Positions 33,832 to 42,587 of a DNA stretch of 64,000 nt are shown piece by piece. The first letter of the stretch is position 1, and each line of letters opens with the position of its first letter. The notes beneath the pieces were generated by a model that saw only the letters and a program-made list of their open reading frames with translations, had not been told where the DNA came from and ran no database searches. The position numbers were made by a program, and so were the translations under genes. Source of the DNA: Phanerodontia chrysosporium (taxonomy: Eukaryota > Basidiomycota > Agaricomycetes > Polyporales > Phanerochaetaceae); NCBI GenBank assembly GCA_001910725.1, contig MJGA01000010.1, positions 558,001-622,000 on the forward strand, read 5' to 3'.

Positions 33832-35468
33832 CCGAGCTGCTTTTGTATCAGAGCCAGCTGATCACGGAGGGCGGCGATAGCGGCGCTCTGGTCGTCAGAC
33901 GAGCTGCCAGAAGACGAGGAGGCTGGAGACGAAGAGTCCTGCGACGAGGTATCCGAAGACGAGGCGCGGACGGCGGCGGTAGCGGGGGCGGTTCTCGGCT
34001 TGCCCTCGAGGCGAGCGCGACAGACGCGGGACCAGTGACCCTTCTTGCCACAGTGGTTGCAGACCGAGTCACGGTGAACGGGGTCCGTGGACTTATGGGA
34101 CTTCGAGCCGCAGACCTTGCAGCGATCCTTCATGACAGCGTCGAACTGGCGCTTGAGATCCGTGCCGGTGAGACCCTTGAACAGCTCGTCGATGTTCGCG
34201 GCGTCAATGTCCATCGCGTTGGAATCACGGAAGGCGCGCGTCGACGAGCTAGCCAGAGTTGAGGACGCCTTGCCCTGCTGTGCCAAGAGATCTTGCGAGA
34301 GCTTGTCCTTCGACCGATCGACAGCGAAACCAGCGTTCTTGAGCTCGTCGTACGTCTCGGGGCCTTTGCCGGTGCTGGGGTTGACCATGTATGAGATCCG
34401 CTCGAGGTAATCCTTGTTAAACTTCGTCCGCAACCGGGCTGCCAGATCTTCGGAGGTGAGCTTCGTGCGACCGGCGAGGGATTGGAACTCCGCAAAGAAC
34501 TCCGCGAACCGACGATTGCCTTGCGTGCACGCCTGTAGCTTGCTGAGGGCCTCGGCCTTCTCGTCGACGGGCTCGAACCGGTTCTTGAAAGCCTCCCAGA
34601 ATTGGGCGCGAGAACCTCTGAACAACTGAGTGCCGTCTGCCGCTTGCTCGATGTACTGCCGTGCCCATTCAGCGGCTTCGTCCTGCATGAAGGAGAGGGC
34701 GCCAACGATCCATTTCTGGCCGTCTACCAAGATCTTGCCGGTGTTTGCGTCTCGCTCGAGGTTGCCGTTGACGTCGCGCTTGCCGAACTTCTCCGGTTGC
34801 CCGTCGGCGTAGATGCGATAGGCGGCGCGGAAGAGACGGGCCGTGTCAGAACCTTTCCCCTTAAATGGGACGGGCTTCTCGACGAAGGGCAGCTCCTTGT
34901 TGGTGTTGACCGTAGCGTTGACCGTTGTCCGATTAGTACCGATAGCCTGTGCCAGAGTGTTGACCGTGTTGGTGAGCTGCGTCATAGCCTGGGCCATCTG
35001 CAGGAGGGCGGCAGAAACGGGGTCAGGAGGCGCCGGACCGGGCGGCGCTCCACCGGGAGTGCTTGACATATTGGGGGGACGGGGAGTATTGGCTCCTGAA
35101 TGAGCGCGCGAGAGATCGAGGGGCGAAGGGACTGGTTCGTGATCGGAGAGGACAGAGCCGAGCGATGTCTCAGGAGACGAGTGGTGGCTGCTGTCCGGGG
35201 GACTTCGATCGGGAGTATTTGGGGTAGTGGCGGAAGCGCGGGCGAATTCTAGCCGTTGCGCGAGACGAGGGCGCTCGATTTGGATTTCTCGAGTGCTCGG
35301 CGGGAGTTGTGGGGCTGGCGGAGTACTCTCTCGATGTGGGCAGGGCTGTTCGTCACAGATAACGAACTCCCAGTTTTCTCCTCGATCGATGAGGTGACCG
35401 TCGCGGACTGTATGATTCTCGAGATTCCGCGCAAAGAAATGCGGTTGATTCGAGCAGCCGGTATCCAG
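33819..35468 (-). CDS. gag: E1 Gag, with an AUG-less N-terminal extension from a CUG
   Basis: The AUG-started Gag is 35069-33819, 416 residues, with capsid helices and the zinc knuckle CNHCGKKGHWSRVC. Its frame is open for another 133 codons upstream to a CTG at 35468-35466 in strong context (G at -3, G at +4). The encoded extension is conserved with E3: a Cys-containing start (LD-x-GCSN), a QPCP(H/Y)RE motif, then a Pro/Ser-rich stretch (SSHHSSPETSLGSVLSDHEP). It contains no methionine. A CUG-initiated longer Gag, as in gammaretroviral glyco-Gag, is inferred. Confidence 0.85.
   Translation of the reverse strand: MDTGCSNQPHFFARNLENHTVRDGHLIDRGENWEFVICDEQPCPHRESTPPAPQLPPSTREIQIERPRLAQRLEFARASATTPNTPDRSPPDSSHHSSPETSLGSVLSDHEPVPSPLDLSRAHSGANTPRPPNMSSTPGGAPPGPAPPDPVSAALLQMAQAMTQLTNTVNTLAQAIGTNRTTVNATVNTNKELPFVEKPVPFKGKGSDTARLFRAAYRIYADGQPEKFGKRDVNGNLERDANTGKILVDGQKWIVGALSFMQDEAAEWARQYIEQAADGTQLFRGSRAQFWEAFKNRFEPVDEKAEALSKLQACTQGNRRFAEFFAEFQSLAGRTKLTSEDLAARLRTKFNKDYLERISYMVNPSTGKGPETYDELKNAGFAVDRSKDKLSQDLLAQQGKASSTLASSSTRAFRDSNAMDIDAANIDELFKGLTGTDLKRQFDAVMKDRCKVCGSKSHKSTDPVHRDSVCNHCGKKGHWSRVCRARLEGKPRTAPATAAVRASSSDTSSQDSSSPASSSSGSSSDDQSAAIAALRDQLALIQKQLGGFA
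33825..33831 (-). promoter_or_regulatory. -1 ribosomal frameshift site, GGGTTTT (E1)
   Basis: In Gag frame the codons are GGG GGT TTT GCT TAA, giving the X XXY YYZ heptamer G GGT TTT. A GC-rich stem (GGGGCCG pairing with CGGTCCCC) starts six bases downstream. Pol is open in the -1 frame across the site. The same site occurs at 27598-27604 (E2) and 42575-42581 (E3). Confidence 0.8.
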
Positions 35469-35493
35469 AGCGACACGAGATATATTTTATAAG

Positions 35494-36244
35494 CTACTCG
35501 AAATATCCAGCCCGGTACACGATGTCCAATTCTCCCACGATGCGGCGGAAGTTGCGCCTTAAACCGATGAACGAAATGTCACCAATTTGAGCTAGTCCAA
35601 GCTCGTACTGATGCCACTCCTTAAACGTGGTGGTGGAAGCAAGGCGGCTGAGCTCGTCGCGGATCCGTCGAAGGCGTTCGAGCAGCTGGCAGACGCTGCG
35701 CGCACGGTCGCTGCTGACGAGGTGAAAGAGGTCGACTTCCTCGACGGCCTTGAGACGCTTGATGGTTGCGTCGAGCTTAGGCGTGAAGATGCCGACGAGG
35801 TCGGTGGGGGAGTACTTCGGGATGTCGATGCCGACGGACTTGCGGGTGATGGGCTCGTACGTCGGGGCGGCGCTGAGGCGCTCTGCCAAACTGAGCTTCG
35901 AGGAGGAGGCGGCTACGGCGGCCTGGGCTTCTTGCGCCTCGCGCTGGCGCTGCTCGCGGATGCGGTTGCCTACGCGTTGTTCGGCCTCACGAGCTTCGCG
36001 GACGGCGGTCCAGTTGATGGAGGGGACAGAGGGCGGAGGCTGGGGGAGCGTGGACACGTACTTGACGACCGCTTTGACTTTGCGGTCCGTCCACTTGACA
36101 GGGTTACCGGCCTCGCGACGACGTTGGAGGCGGTCGAAGATGCGCTGAGGGATGTGGTCCTTGAGCCGAACGTCTTTCGGCACTGTAAAACCAGGACCTT
36201 AGCAACGTGCACGGAGTGAGCAGGCTGCTCGACTACGACGTACT
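35494..36244 (-). CDS. E1 ORF0, leader protein whose AUG is created by splicing
   Basis: The open frame of 229 codons ends at 35494 and contains no ATG in any frame. Predicted intron 36243-36183 (GTACGT...GGTTTTACAG, 61 nt) joins A(36244) to TG(36182-36181), making ATGCCGAAAGAC with G at -3. The predicted protein begins MPKDVRLKDHIPQRIFDRL. It has a basic N-terminus, a Pro-rich spacer (LPQPPPSVPS), a charged helix (REAREAEQRVGNRIREQRQR) and a C-terminal helical domain rich in Leu and Arg. I recognise no family. E3 carries the same 229-residue protein and E2 a broken one, so it is under selection. A chaperone-like or RNA-binding accessory role is only a guess. Confidence 0.8.
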
Positions 36245-36324
36245 CGCTTTAAACGGAGGGAATAAACTTTTTTAAACGGGGTTTGGGGGGAGCGGTAGGG
36301 AAGAATGCCTAGGGCACCCAAAAG

Positions 36325-36334
36325 ATCTCGACCT
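36325..36334 (-). promoter_or_regulatory. Self-priming primer-binding site of E1
   Basis: Two bases after the 5' LTR the element strand reads AGGTCGAGAT. This is the exact complement of ATCTCGACCT at the inferred start of the RNA (36526-36517). It matches the Tf1-type self-priming arrangement, in which the RNA 5' end folds back as primer. Confidence 0.8.
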
Positions 36335-36336
36335 AA

Positions 36337-37028
36337 TGTCGCGGAGCGAAGGCTCAACGCTGCACGAGGGAGCACAGATGGGGAGGTCGACGAGATGGCG
36401 CAGCGGAGCGGGTCACGCGGCGACGAACGGTTTGTGCAACTGTCCGTATTGACCAAGGTGTATTAGTGAGCTATTCTACTTTACAAACGAGGGCTTACCT
36501 GTCCGTATTGACCAAGAGGTCGAGATGACGGACAGGAGCGAGAGGTGCTACCTATATATACTACCAGAGTTCAGGGCAGGCTGTATGGTTACATAAGCTG
36601 ATGGGCAGTGCTCAGCACAGCTGGCGAGGCTGCGACGCGGGCTGCGCGGCGAGGCTGTACCGGGGCTGTGTCATGAGGCTGCGTCAGCTGGCAGTGTTCC
36701 GAGGCTGCGTCGGGCCGAGGCTGTGTCAACAGGATGACAGCTCGGGGTGTCTCGGCGAGGGGAGTCATCAGGGATGACAGTGCCTCCTCGGCGATCTGGG
36801 GGACCGGTTGCAAGGCAGACCGGTGATCCAGGCAGTGTCTGAGCGCGCAGCGGGATACGCTGGCGTCTAAGGGTGATGCGCCATCAGGGCGCTGGCGCTG
36901 AGTGGCCAGGCGCTGAGTGTGGGCGGCTAGGGCTCCAGACGGCGCGAGGGCTGCTCGCCCGTTGGATTAATCGAGGAAAATAGCCAAAAATCGGCGAAAA
37001 ATAGGGCTGCGCCGTCACATCCGTGACA
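36337..37028 (-). repeat. 5' LTR of E1
   Basis: Element sense TGTCACGG...GCGACA, 692 bases. It has a TATATA box, the RNA start, and two TTGGTCAATACGGACAG repeats flanking the mini-intron 36498-36440 (GTAAGCC...CTCACTAATAC...GACAG). Confidence 0.92.
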
Positions 37029-39098
37029 TACGCCACCGGAGGAGTCATAGCCCAACGCAACCCTGACGATGGTCTCTGGCATCCAATCGCGTATCGCTCG
37101 CAGACCATGAGCCCCGCCGAGCGGAATTACGAGATCTGGGACCGTGAGATGCTTGCAATCATCGAAGCTCTCAAAGACTGGCGCCAGTTCCTCGAAGGTC
37201 TCCCGGAGCCTTTTGAGATCTGGACCGATCATCAGAATCTCCAGTACTGGAAGACTGCGCAGAATCTCACGCGGCGACAAGCCCGGTGGGCCTCTTACCT
37301 CGCCGAGTACGACTTTCGCATCATCCACCGCCCCGGCAAGACGCATCTCCTCGCCGACCCGCTCTCCCGACCCTCCTCGCTGCATGTCTCTGATAAAGAG
37401 GACAATCGCTCGCAGGTAGTGTTGAAGCCAGAGCTGTTTAAGATAGCCGCCACGGCAGCTTTCGCGAACCCCTCCCCTCTCGAGAAGCGCATTCGCGACT
37501 GCTCCGAAAAGGAAAAGGAAGTCGCAGACGCTCTGCAGACTCTCCGGACCAAGGGGCCCCGCAAGCTGCGCAACGGCGTCCTCGAATGGGAAGAGGATAA
37601 CGGCCTTCTGTACTACCATGGGAAAGTCTACGTCCCGAACAATGCCGCGCTGCGCAACGACGTCATCAAGTCTTGTCACGACGCGCCGACTGCCGGACAC
37701 CCCGGGAAACACATCACCCTCGAATTGGTCTCCCGGTACTATTGGTGGCCGCGCATCTCCGCCGACGTTAGCCGCTACGTGCTCGGCTGCGATCAATGCC
37801 AACGGTACAAGTCCGCCCCGCATCCGAAAGCCACTCTACAGCCCCACGATGTCCCTTCAGGGCCCTGGGAACACGTTGGCGTGGACCTCATCACACAGCT
37901 CCCACGCGACGCCAAGACCAAGAAGGACTCGATCGCGGTCTACGTGGACCACTATTCGGATCAGTGCCACCTTGTCCCAGTCGACTCGACGATCACCGCA
38001 GCCGGCATGGGCGACGTCCACTACACGGACATCTTCTGCCTCCACGGCCTCCCACGCAAGATCTTCTCCGATCGCGGACCCCAGTTTGCCGCTCAGTACA
38101 TGCGAGCGCTATACAAGTGCCTCAGCATCGCTACTGGTCTTACCACGGCGTATCACCCAGAAGGCAACGGCAAGGTCGAGCGCAAGAACCAGGAAGTCGA
38201 GAAATTCCTGCGTCTCTTCGTCTCCCAGCGCCAAGACGACTGGGTCGATTGGCTCCCGATGGCTGAGTTCACCCTGAATTCACACGTGTCTAGCGCTACC
38301 GAGTGCACGCCCTTCGAGATCGTTTACGGCTACACACCGGACTTCACGATCCCGGCCGGCAAACACACCAAGGTTCCCGCCCTCGATGAGCGCCTAGACC
38401 GCATGGCTCACGTTCGCAAAGAAGCCGAAGCTGCCCTGCGCCTTACCAAGGCTCGCATGAAAGAAGAATACGAGGCCGCGAAGAAACGCGCCCACTCCTT
38501 CAAAGTCGGCGACCAGGTTTGGCTCAGCACAAAGGACCTCAGCATCGATCAGCCCTCGCCCAAGCTCGGCCCCCGCCAGCTGGGTCCGTTTAAGGTTCTG
38601 GAAAAGATCGGTGATCTGGACTATCGGCTCGAGCTCCCGAGCTGGCTGAAAATCCACCCGGTTTTCCATGTCAACCGCCTCAGCCCGTGGCACGATCAGG
38701 GCGTCGAGAAGCCCCTGCCTCCCAAACCTGTCAAGGTTGCCGGCGAAGAAGAATACGTCGTCGAGAAGGTCCTCGACAGCCGCATATACCGCCGCCAACT
38801 ACAGTACAAGGTCCGCTGGAAAGGCTACGGCCAAGCCGGCGACACGTGGGAGAAGGCAGACAACCTCAAGCACGCCAAGGCCCTGGTCAACAAGTTCCAT
38901 CGCGAAAATCCGGAAGCGCCCCGCAAGCTCGCTGCCACTGCCTTCGAAGCCCTCGTCGCCTCTTTTCGCCCGTTCGTCACTGAAGTCAACGTTTCTCACC
39001 TTTCAGCCTCAGATCGCGCTAAGGCCGATCTCAACTGAGAGGAGGGGCGCCACGTCTAAACAACCTCGCGAGGACGCTCGGTTTTAGGAGGGGGGTAA

Positions 39099-39372
39099 TG
39101 TCACGGATGTGACAGCGCAGCCCTATTTTTCGCCGATTTTTGGCTATTTTCCTCGATTAATCCAGCAGGCGAGCAGCCCTCGCGCCGTCTGGAGTCCTAG
39201 CCGCCCACGCTCAGCGCCTGGCCATCCAGCGCCAGCGCCCTGATGGCGCATCACCCCTAGACGCCAGCGCATCCCGCTGCGCGCTCAGACACTGCCCGGA
39301 TCACCGGTCTGCCTTACAACCGGTCCCCCGGATCGCCGAGGAGGCACTGTCATCTCTGATGACTCCCCTCGC
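39099..39372 (+). repeat. 3' LTR of E2, left part
   Basis: Starts TGTCACGG right after the polypurine tract GGAGGGGGG and is cut after CTCGC by E3. It continues at 47076. Confidence 0.88.
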
Positions 39373-40066
39373 TGTCACGGATGTGACGGTGCAGCCCTAT
39401 TTTTCGCCGATTTTTGGCTATTTTCCTCGATTAATCCAACGGGCGAGCAGCCCTCGCGCCGTCTGGAGTCCTAGCCGCCCACGCTCAGCGCCTGGCCACT
39501 CAGCGCCAGCGCCCTGATGGCGCATCACCCCTAGACGCCAGCGCATCCCGCTGCGCGCTCAGACACTGCCCGGATCACCGGTCTGCCTTGCAACCGGTTC
39601 CCCGGATCGCCGAGGAGGCACTGTCATCCCTGATGACTCCCCTCGCCGAGACACGCCGAGCTGATCAGCCTGATGACACAGCCTCGGCCCGACGCAGCCT
39701 CGAGACACTGCCAGCTGACACAGCCTCGTGACATAGCCCCCGCACAGCCTCGCCGCGCAGCCCGCGTCGCAGCCTCGCTGGCTATGCCAAGCACTGCCCA
39801 TCAGCTTAGGTAATCGTACAGCCTGCCCTAGAGTACTGTAGTATATAAGGGTAGCTCCCCTCGCTCCTGTCCGTCATCTCGACCTCTTGGTCAATACGGA
39901 CAGGTAAGCCTCAGTTTGTATAGTAGCATAGCATACTAATGTATCTTGGTCAATACGGACAGCTGAACAAGTGTGTTCGTCGCTGCGTGACTCGCTCCGC
40001 CGCGCCTCGACGTCGACCTCCCCATCTGTCCTCCCTTGTGAAGCGTTGAGCCTTCGCTCCGCGACA
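39373..40066 (+). repeat. 5' LTR of E3
   Basis: 694 bases, TGTCACGG...GCGACA. TATATAAG at 39842-39849 precedes the inferred RNA start ATCTCGACCT (39876-39885). Confidence 0.92.
39904..39962 (+). promoter_or_regulatory. Predicted mini-intron in the E3 LTR leader
   Basis: Donor GTAAGCC, a consensus branch point TACTAAT (39934-39940) and an acceptor GGACAG, 59 nt. The exon before it and the intron end carry the same 17-mer TTGGTCAATACGGACAG. It contains an ATG (39939-39941), the only one between the RNA start and the Gag ATG in this copy, which fits removal before translation. E1 and E2 have the same intron. Confidence 0.65.
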
Positions 40067-40068
40067 TT

Positions 40069-40078
40069 AGGTCGAGAT
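40069..40078 (+). promoter_or_regulatory. Self-priming primer-binding site of E3
   Basis: AGGTCGAGAT two bases after the LTR, complementary over ten bases to the RNA start at 39876-39885. Confidence 0.8.
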
Positions 40079-40160
40079 CTTTTGGGTGCCCTAGGCATTT
40101 TTCTCCCTACCGCTCCCCCCAAACCCCGTTTAAAAAAGTTTATTCCCTCCGTTTAAAGCG

Positions 40161-40911
40161 AGTACGTCGTAGTCGAGCAGCCTGCTCACTCCGTGCACGT
40201 TGCTGAGGTCCTTGCTTTGCAGTGCCGAAAGACGTCCGGCTCAAGGACCACATCCCCCAGCGCATCTTCGACCGCCTCCAACGTCGTCGCGAGGCCGGTA
40301 ACCCTGTCAAGTGGACGGACCGCAAAGTCAAGGCGGTCATCAAGCACGTCTCCACGCTCCCGACACCTCCGCCCTCTGTCCCCTCCATCAACTGGACTGC
40401 CGTCCGCGAGGCTCGCGAAGCCGAACAGCGCGTAGGCAACCGCATCCGCGAGCAGCGCCAACGCGAGGCGCAAGAAGCCCAGGCCGCCGCAGCCGCCTCC
40501 TCCTCCAAGCTCAGTTTGGCAGAGCGCCTCAGCGCCGCCCCGACGTACGAGCCCATCGCCCGCAAGCCCGTCGGCATCGACATTCCCAAGTACTCCCCCA
40601 CCGACCTCGTCGGCATCTTCACGCCCAAGCTCGACGCGACCATCAAGCGTCTCAAGGCCGTCGAAGAAGTCGACCTGTTCCACCTCGTCAGCAGCGACCG
40701 CGCACAAGGCGTCCGCCAGCTGCTCGAACGCCTTCGACAGATCCGCGCTGAGCTCAGTCGTCTCGCCCCCACCACCACGTTTAAGGAGTGGCACCAATAC
40801 GAGCTCGGACTCGCTCAAATCGGTGACATTCCGTTTGTCGGTTTAAGGCGTAATTTCCGCCGCATCGTGGGAGAGCTAGATATCGTGTACCGGGCCGGCT
40901 ACTTTGATTAA
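40161..40911 (+). CDS. E3 ORF0, leader protein with a splice-created AUG
   Basis: Exon 1 ends ...TTTAAAGCGA at 40161. Intron 40162-40222 is GTACGTCGTAG...TTTGCAG (61 nt). Exon 2 starts TGCCGAAAG at 40223. Joining gives GCGATGCCGAAAG and a 229-residue protein ending at 40911. Without splicing no ATG exists in any frame from 39963 to 41336. The protein is nearly the same as in E1, including the KWTDRKVKAV basic stretch and the C-terminal FKEWHQYELGLAQIGD region. Most differences between copies are silent or conservative by eye, which argues that the protein is made. Confidence 0.8.
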
Positions 40912-40931
40912 TAAATACACTCTTTGTCGCA

Positions 40932-42587
40932 CTGGATTTCGACTGTTCGAATTGTCCGCACTTCTTCGGGCGAACCACAGAGAACGGCGTCACCCTTCCC
41001 GCTGATCTCCACGTCGAGGAAAACAACGGGTCTCGAGAAGCCAGGGAGTGCAGTCAGCAGCCCTGCCCTTATCGAGAGACTGCCCCTCCACTACTCCCGG
41101 TTCCGTCTAGCGACCGAGAAACACAGTTCGAACGCCCTCATTTCGCGCAACGGCTAGAATTCGCCCGCGCCTCTGCCACCACTCCGAATACTCCCGATCA
41201 CAGTCCCCCGGACAGTAGCCACCACTCGTCTCCCGAGACATCGCTCGGCTCCGTCCTCTCCGACCACGAACCCGCTCCCTCGCCGTTTAACCTCTCCCGC
41301 GCTCAATCAGGAGCCAACACTCCCCGTCCCCCCAACATGTCGAGCACTCCCGGTGGAGCGCCGCCCGGTCCGGCGCTTCCCGACCCCGTTTCTGCTGCAC
41401 TCCTGCAAATGGCCCAGGCAATGACGCAGCTCACCAACACGGTCAACACTCTGGCCCAGGCTATCGGTAACAATCACACAACGGTCAACGCTACGGTTAA
41501 CGCGAACAAGGAGCTGCCCTTCGTCGAGAAGCCCGTCCCGTTCAAAGGGAAAGGTTCGGACACGGCCCGTCTCTTCCGCGCCGCCTATCGCATCTACGCC
41601 GACGGGCAGCCGGAGAAATTCGGCAAGCGCGACGTCAACGGTAACCTCCAGCGAGACCCCGACTCCGGCAAGATCCTGGTAGATGGTCAGAAGTGGATCG
41701 TCGGCGCCCTCTCCTTCATGCAAGATGAAGCGGCTGAATGGGCGCGGCAATACATCGAGCAGGCGGCAGACGGTGTTCAGATATTCGACGGCTCTCGCGC
41801 CACGTTTTGGGAAGCGTTCAAGAACCGGTTCGAGCCCGTCGACGAGAAGGCCGAGGCCCTCAGCAAGCTGCAGGCGTGCACACAAGGCAATCGTCGGTTC
41901 GCGGAGTTCTTTGCGGAGTTCCAAGCCCTCGCCGGTCGCACGAAGCTCACCCCGGAAGACCTGGCGGCCCGGCTACGGACGAAGTTCAACAAGGACTACC
42001 TCGAACGGATCTCGTACATGGTCAACCCCAGCACCGGCAAAGGCCCCGAGACGTACGACGAGCTCAAGAACGCGGGATTCGCCGTCGACCGGTCGAAGGA
42101 CAAGCTCTCGCAAGACCTCTTGGCGCAGCAAGGCAAGACGTCCTCGACTCCGGCTAGCTCGTCGACGCGCGCCTTCCGCGATCCGAACGCGATGGACATC
42201 GACGCCGCGAACATCGACGAGCTGTTTAAGGGGCTCACCGGCACGGATCTCAAGCGCCAGTTCGACGCCGTCATGAAGGATCGCTGCAAGGTCTGCGGCT
42301 CGAAGTCCCACAAGTCCACGGACCCCGTTCACCGCGACTCGGTTTGCAACCACTGCGGCAAGAAGGGTCACTGGTCCCGCGTCTGTCGCGCTCGCCTCGA
42401 GGGCAAGCCGAGAACCGCCCCCGCTACCGCCGCTGTCCGCGCCTCGTCTTCGGATACCTCGTCACAGGACTCCTCGTCTCCGGCCTCCTCGTCTTCTGGC
42501 AGCTCGTCTGACGACCAAGCTGCCGCGATCGCCGCCCTCCGTGATCAGCTGGCTCTGATACAAAAGCAGCTCGGGGGTTTTGCTTAA
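40932..42587 (+). CDS. gag: E3 Gag with CUG-started extension
   Basis: Gag from the ATG at 41337 has 416 residues, the same capsid helices and zinc knuckle as E1. The frame is open 135 codons upstream to CTG at 40932-40934 (context GTCGCACTGG, G at -3 and +4). The extension shares LD-x-x-CSN-x-PHFF, QPCPYRE and SSHHSSPETSLGSVLSDHEP with E1. ORF0 stops 21 bases before the CTG. The extension frame relative to ORF0 differs between E3 and E1, so read-through from ORF0 is unlikely and independent initiation is the simpler idea. Confidence 0.85.
   Translation: MDFDCSNCPHFFGRTTENGVTLPADLHVEENNGSREARECSQQPCPYRETAPPLLPVPSSDRETQFERPHFAQRLEFARASATTPNTPDHSPPDSSHHSSPETSLGSVLSDHEPAPSPFNLSRAQSGANTPRPPNMSSTPGGAPPGPALPDPVSAALLQMAQAMTQLTNTVNTLAQAIGNNHTTVNATVNANKELPFVEKPVPFKGKGSDTARLFRAAYRIYADGQPEKFGKRDVNGNLQRDPDSGKILVDGQKWIVGALSFMQDEAAEWARQYIEQAADGVQIFDGSRATFWEAFKNRFEPVDEKAEALSKLQACTQGNRRFAEFFAEFQALAGRTKLTPEDLAARLRTKFNKDYLERISYMVNPSTGKGPETYDELKNAGFAVDRSKDKLSQDLLAQQGKTSSTPASSSTRAFRDPNAMDIDAANIDELFKGLTGTDLKRQFDAVMKDRCKVCGSKSHKSTDPVHRDSVCNHCGKKGHWSRVCRARLEGKPRTAPATAAVRASSSDTSSQDSSSPASSSSGSSSDDQAAAIAALRDQLALIQKQLGGFA
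42575..42581 (+). promoter_or_regulatory. -1 ribosomal frameshift site, GGGTTTT (E3)
   Basis: Codons GGG GGT TTT GCT TAA; the TAA at 42585 ends Gag. A stem begins after a six-base spacer, as in E1. Confidence 0.8.

Larger units (their letters stand above)
35070..36526 (-). promoter_or_regulatory. AUG-free leader of E1
   Basis: From the inferred RNA start (AGGTCGAGAT on the plus strand, 36517-36526) to the Gag ATG at 35069 there is not one ATG in any frame on the element strand, over about 1,457 bases. I checked by reading every line for CAT on the plus strand. At this base composition around 15 would be expected. The leader contains mini-intron 36498-36440, the PBS (36334-36325), the ORF0 intron, ORF0 and the CUG-started Gag extension. 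Confidence 0.9.
29337..37028 (-). mobile_element. E1: intact family-A chromoviral Ty3/gypsy element, likely autonomous
   Basis: Both LTRs are 692 bases and differ at only about three sites (for example near 29940 and 29984). The TSD is TACGC at 29332-29336 and 37029-37033. On the minus strand the order is 5' LTR, ORF0, Gag (with CUG extension), Pol, 3' LTR, and all ORFs are open. It interrupts E2 pol inside RNase H, in the opposite orientation. Intact ORFs and near-identical LTRs point to a recent insertion. Confidence 0.93.
27598..39038 (+). pseudogene. pol: E2 Pol, split by E1 and carrying further lesions
   Basis: Pol is read by a -1 shift at GGGTTTT (27598-27604). Part 1 (to 29336) has protease, RT with YLDDILIW and the start of RNase H up to TDASGYA. 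Part 2 (37034-39038) continues exactly at TGGVIAQRN after removal of E1 and one TACGC. It keeps RNase H, the H2C2 finger, the integrase DDE (VGVDLITQLP, FSDRGPQF, ERKNQEVEKF) and the chromodomain. The protease active site is DSS instead of DSG, RT has YFSLCN instead of YFGLCN, and the last codons are lost to a TGA at 39036-39038. Confidence 0.85.

Noticed and set aside
39099..39372. Tandem pair of LTRs at 39.1-40.1 kb read as a tandem duplication
   Set aside because: The TSD CTCGC and the continuation of the first LTR at 47076 show that E3 was inserted into the E2 3' LTR.
40204..40224. GTG as the start codon of ORF0
   Set aside because: Nuclear genes rarely start at GTG; the codon coincides exactly with the AG|TG acceptor, and splicing gives a real ATG.
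40900..40940. Programmed frameshift from ORF0 into the Gag extension
   Set aside because: No slippery heptamer is present, and the relative frame differs between E1 (+1) and E3 (-1).
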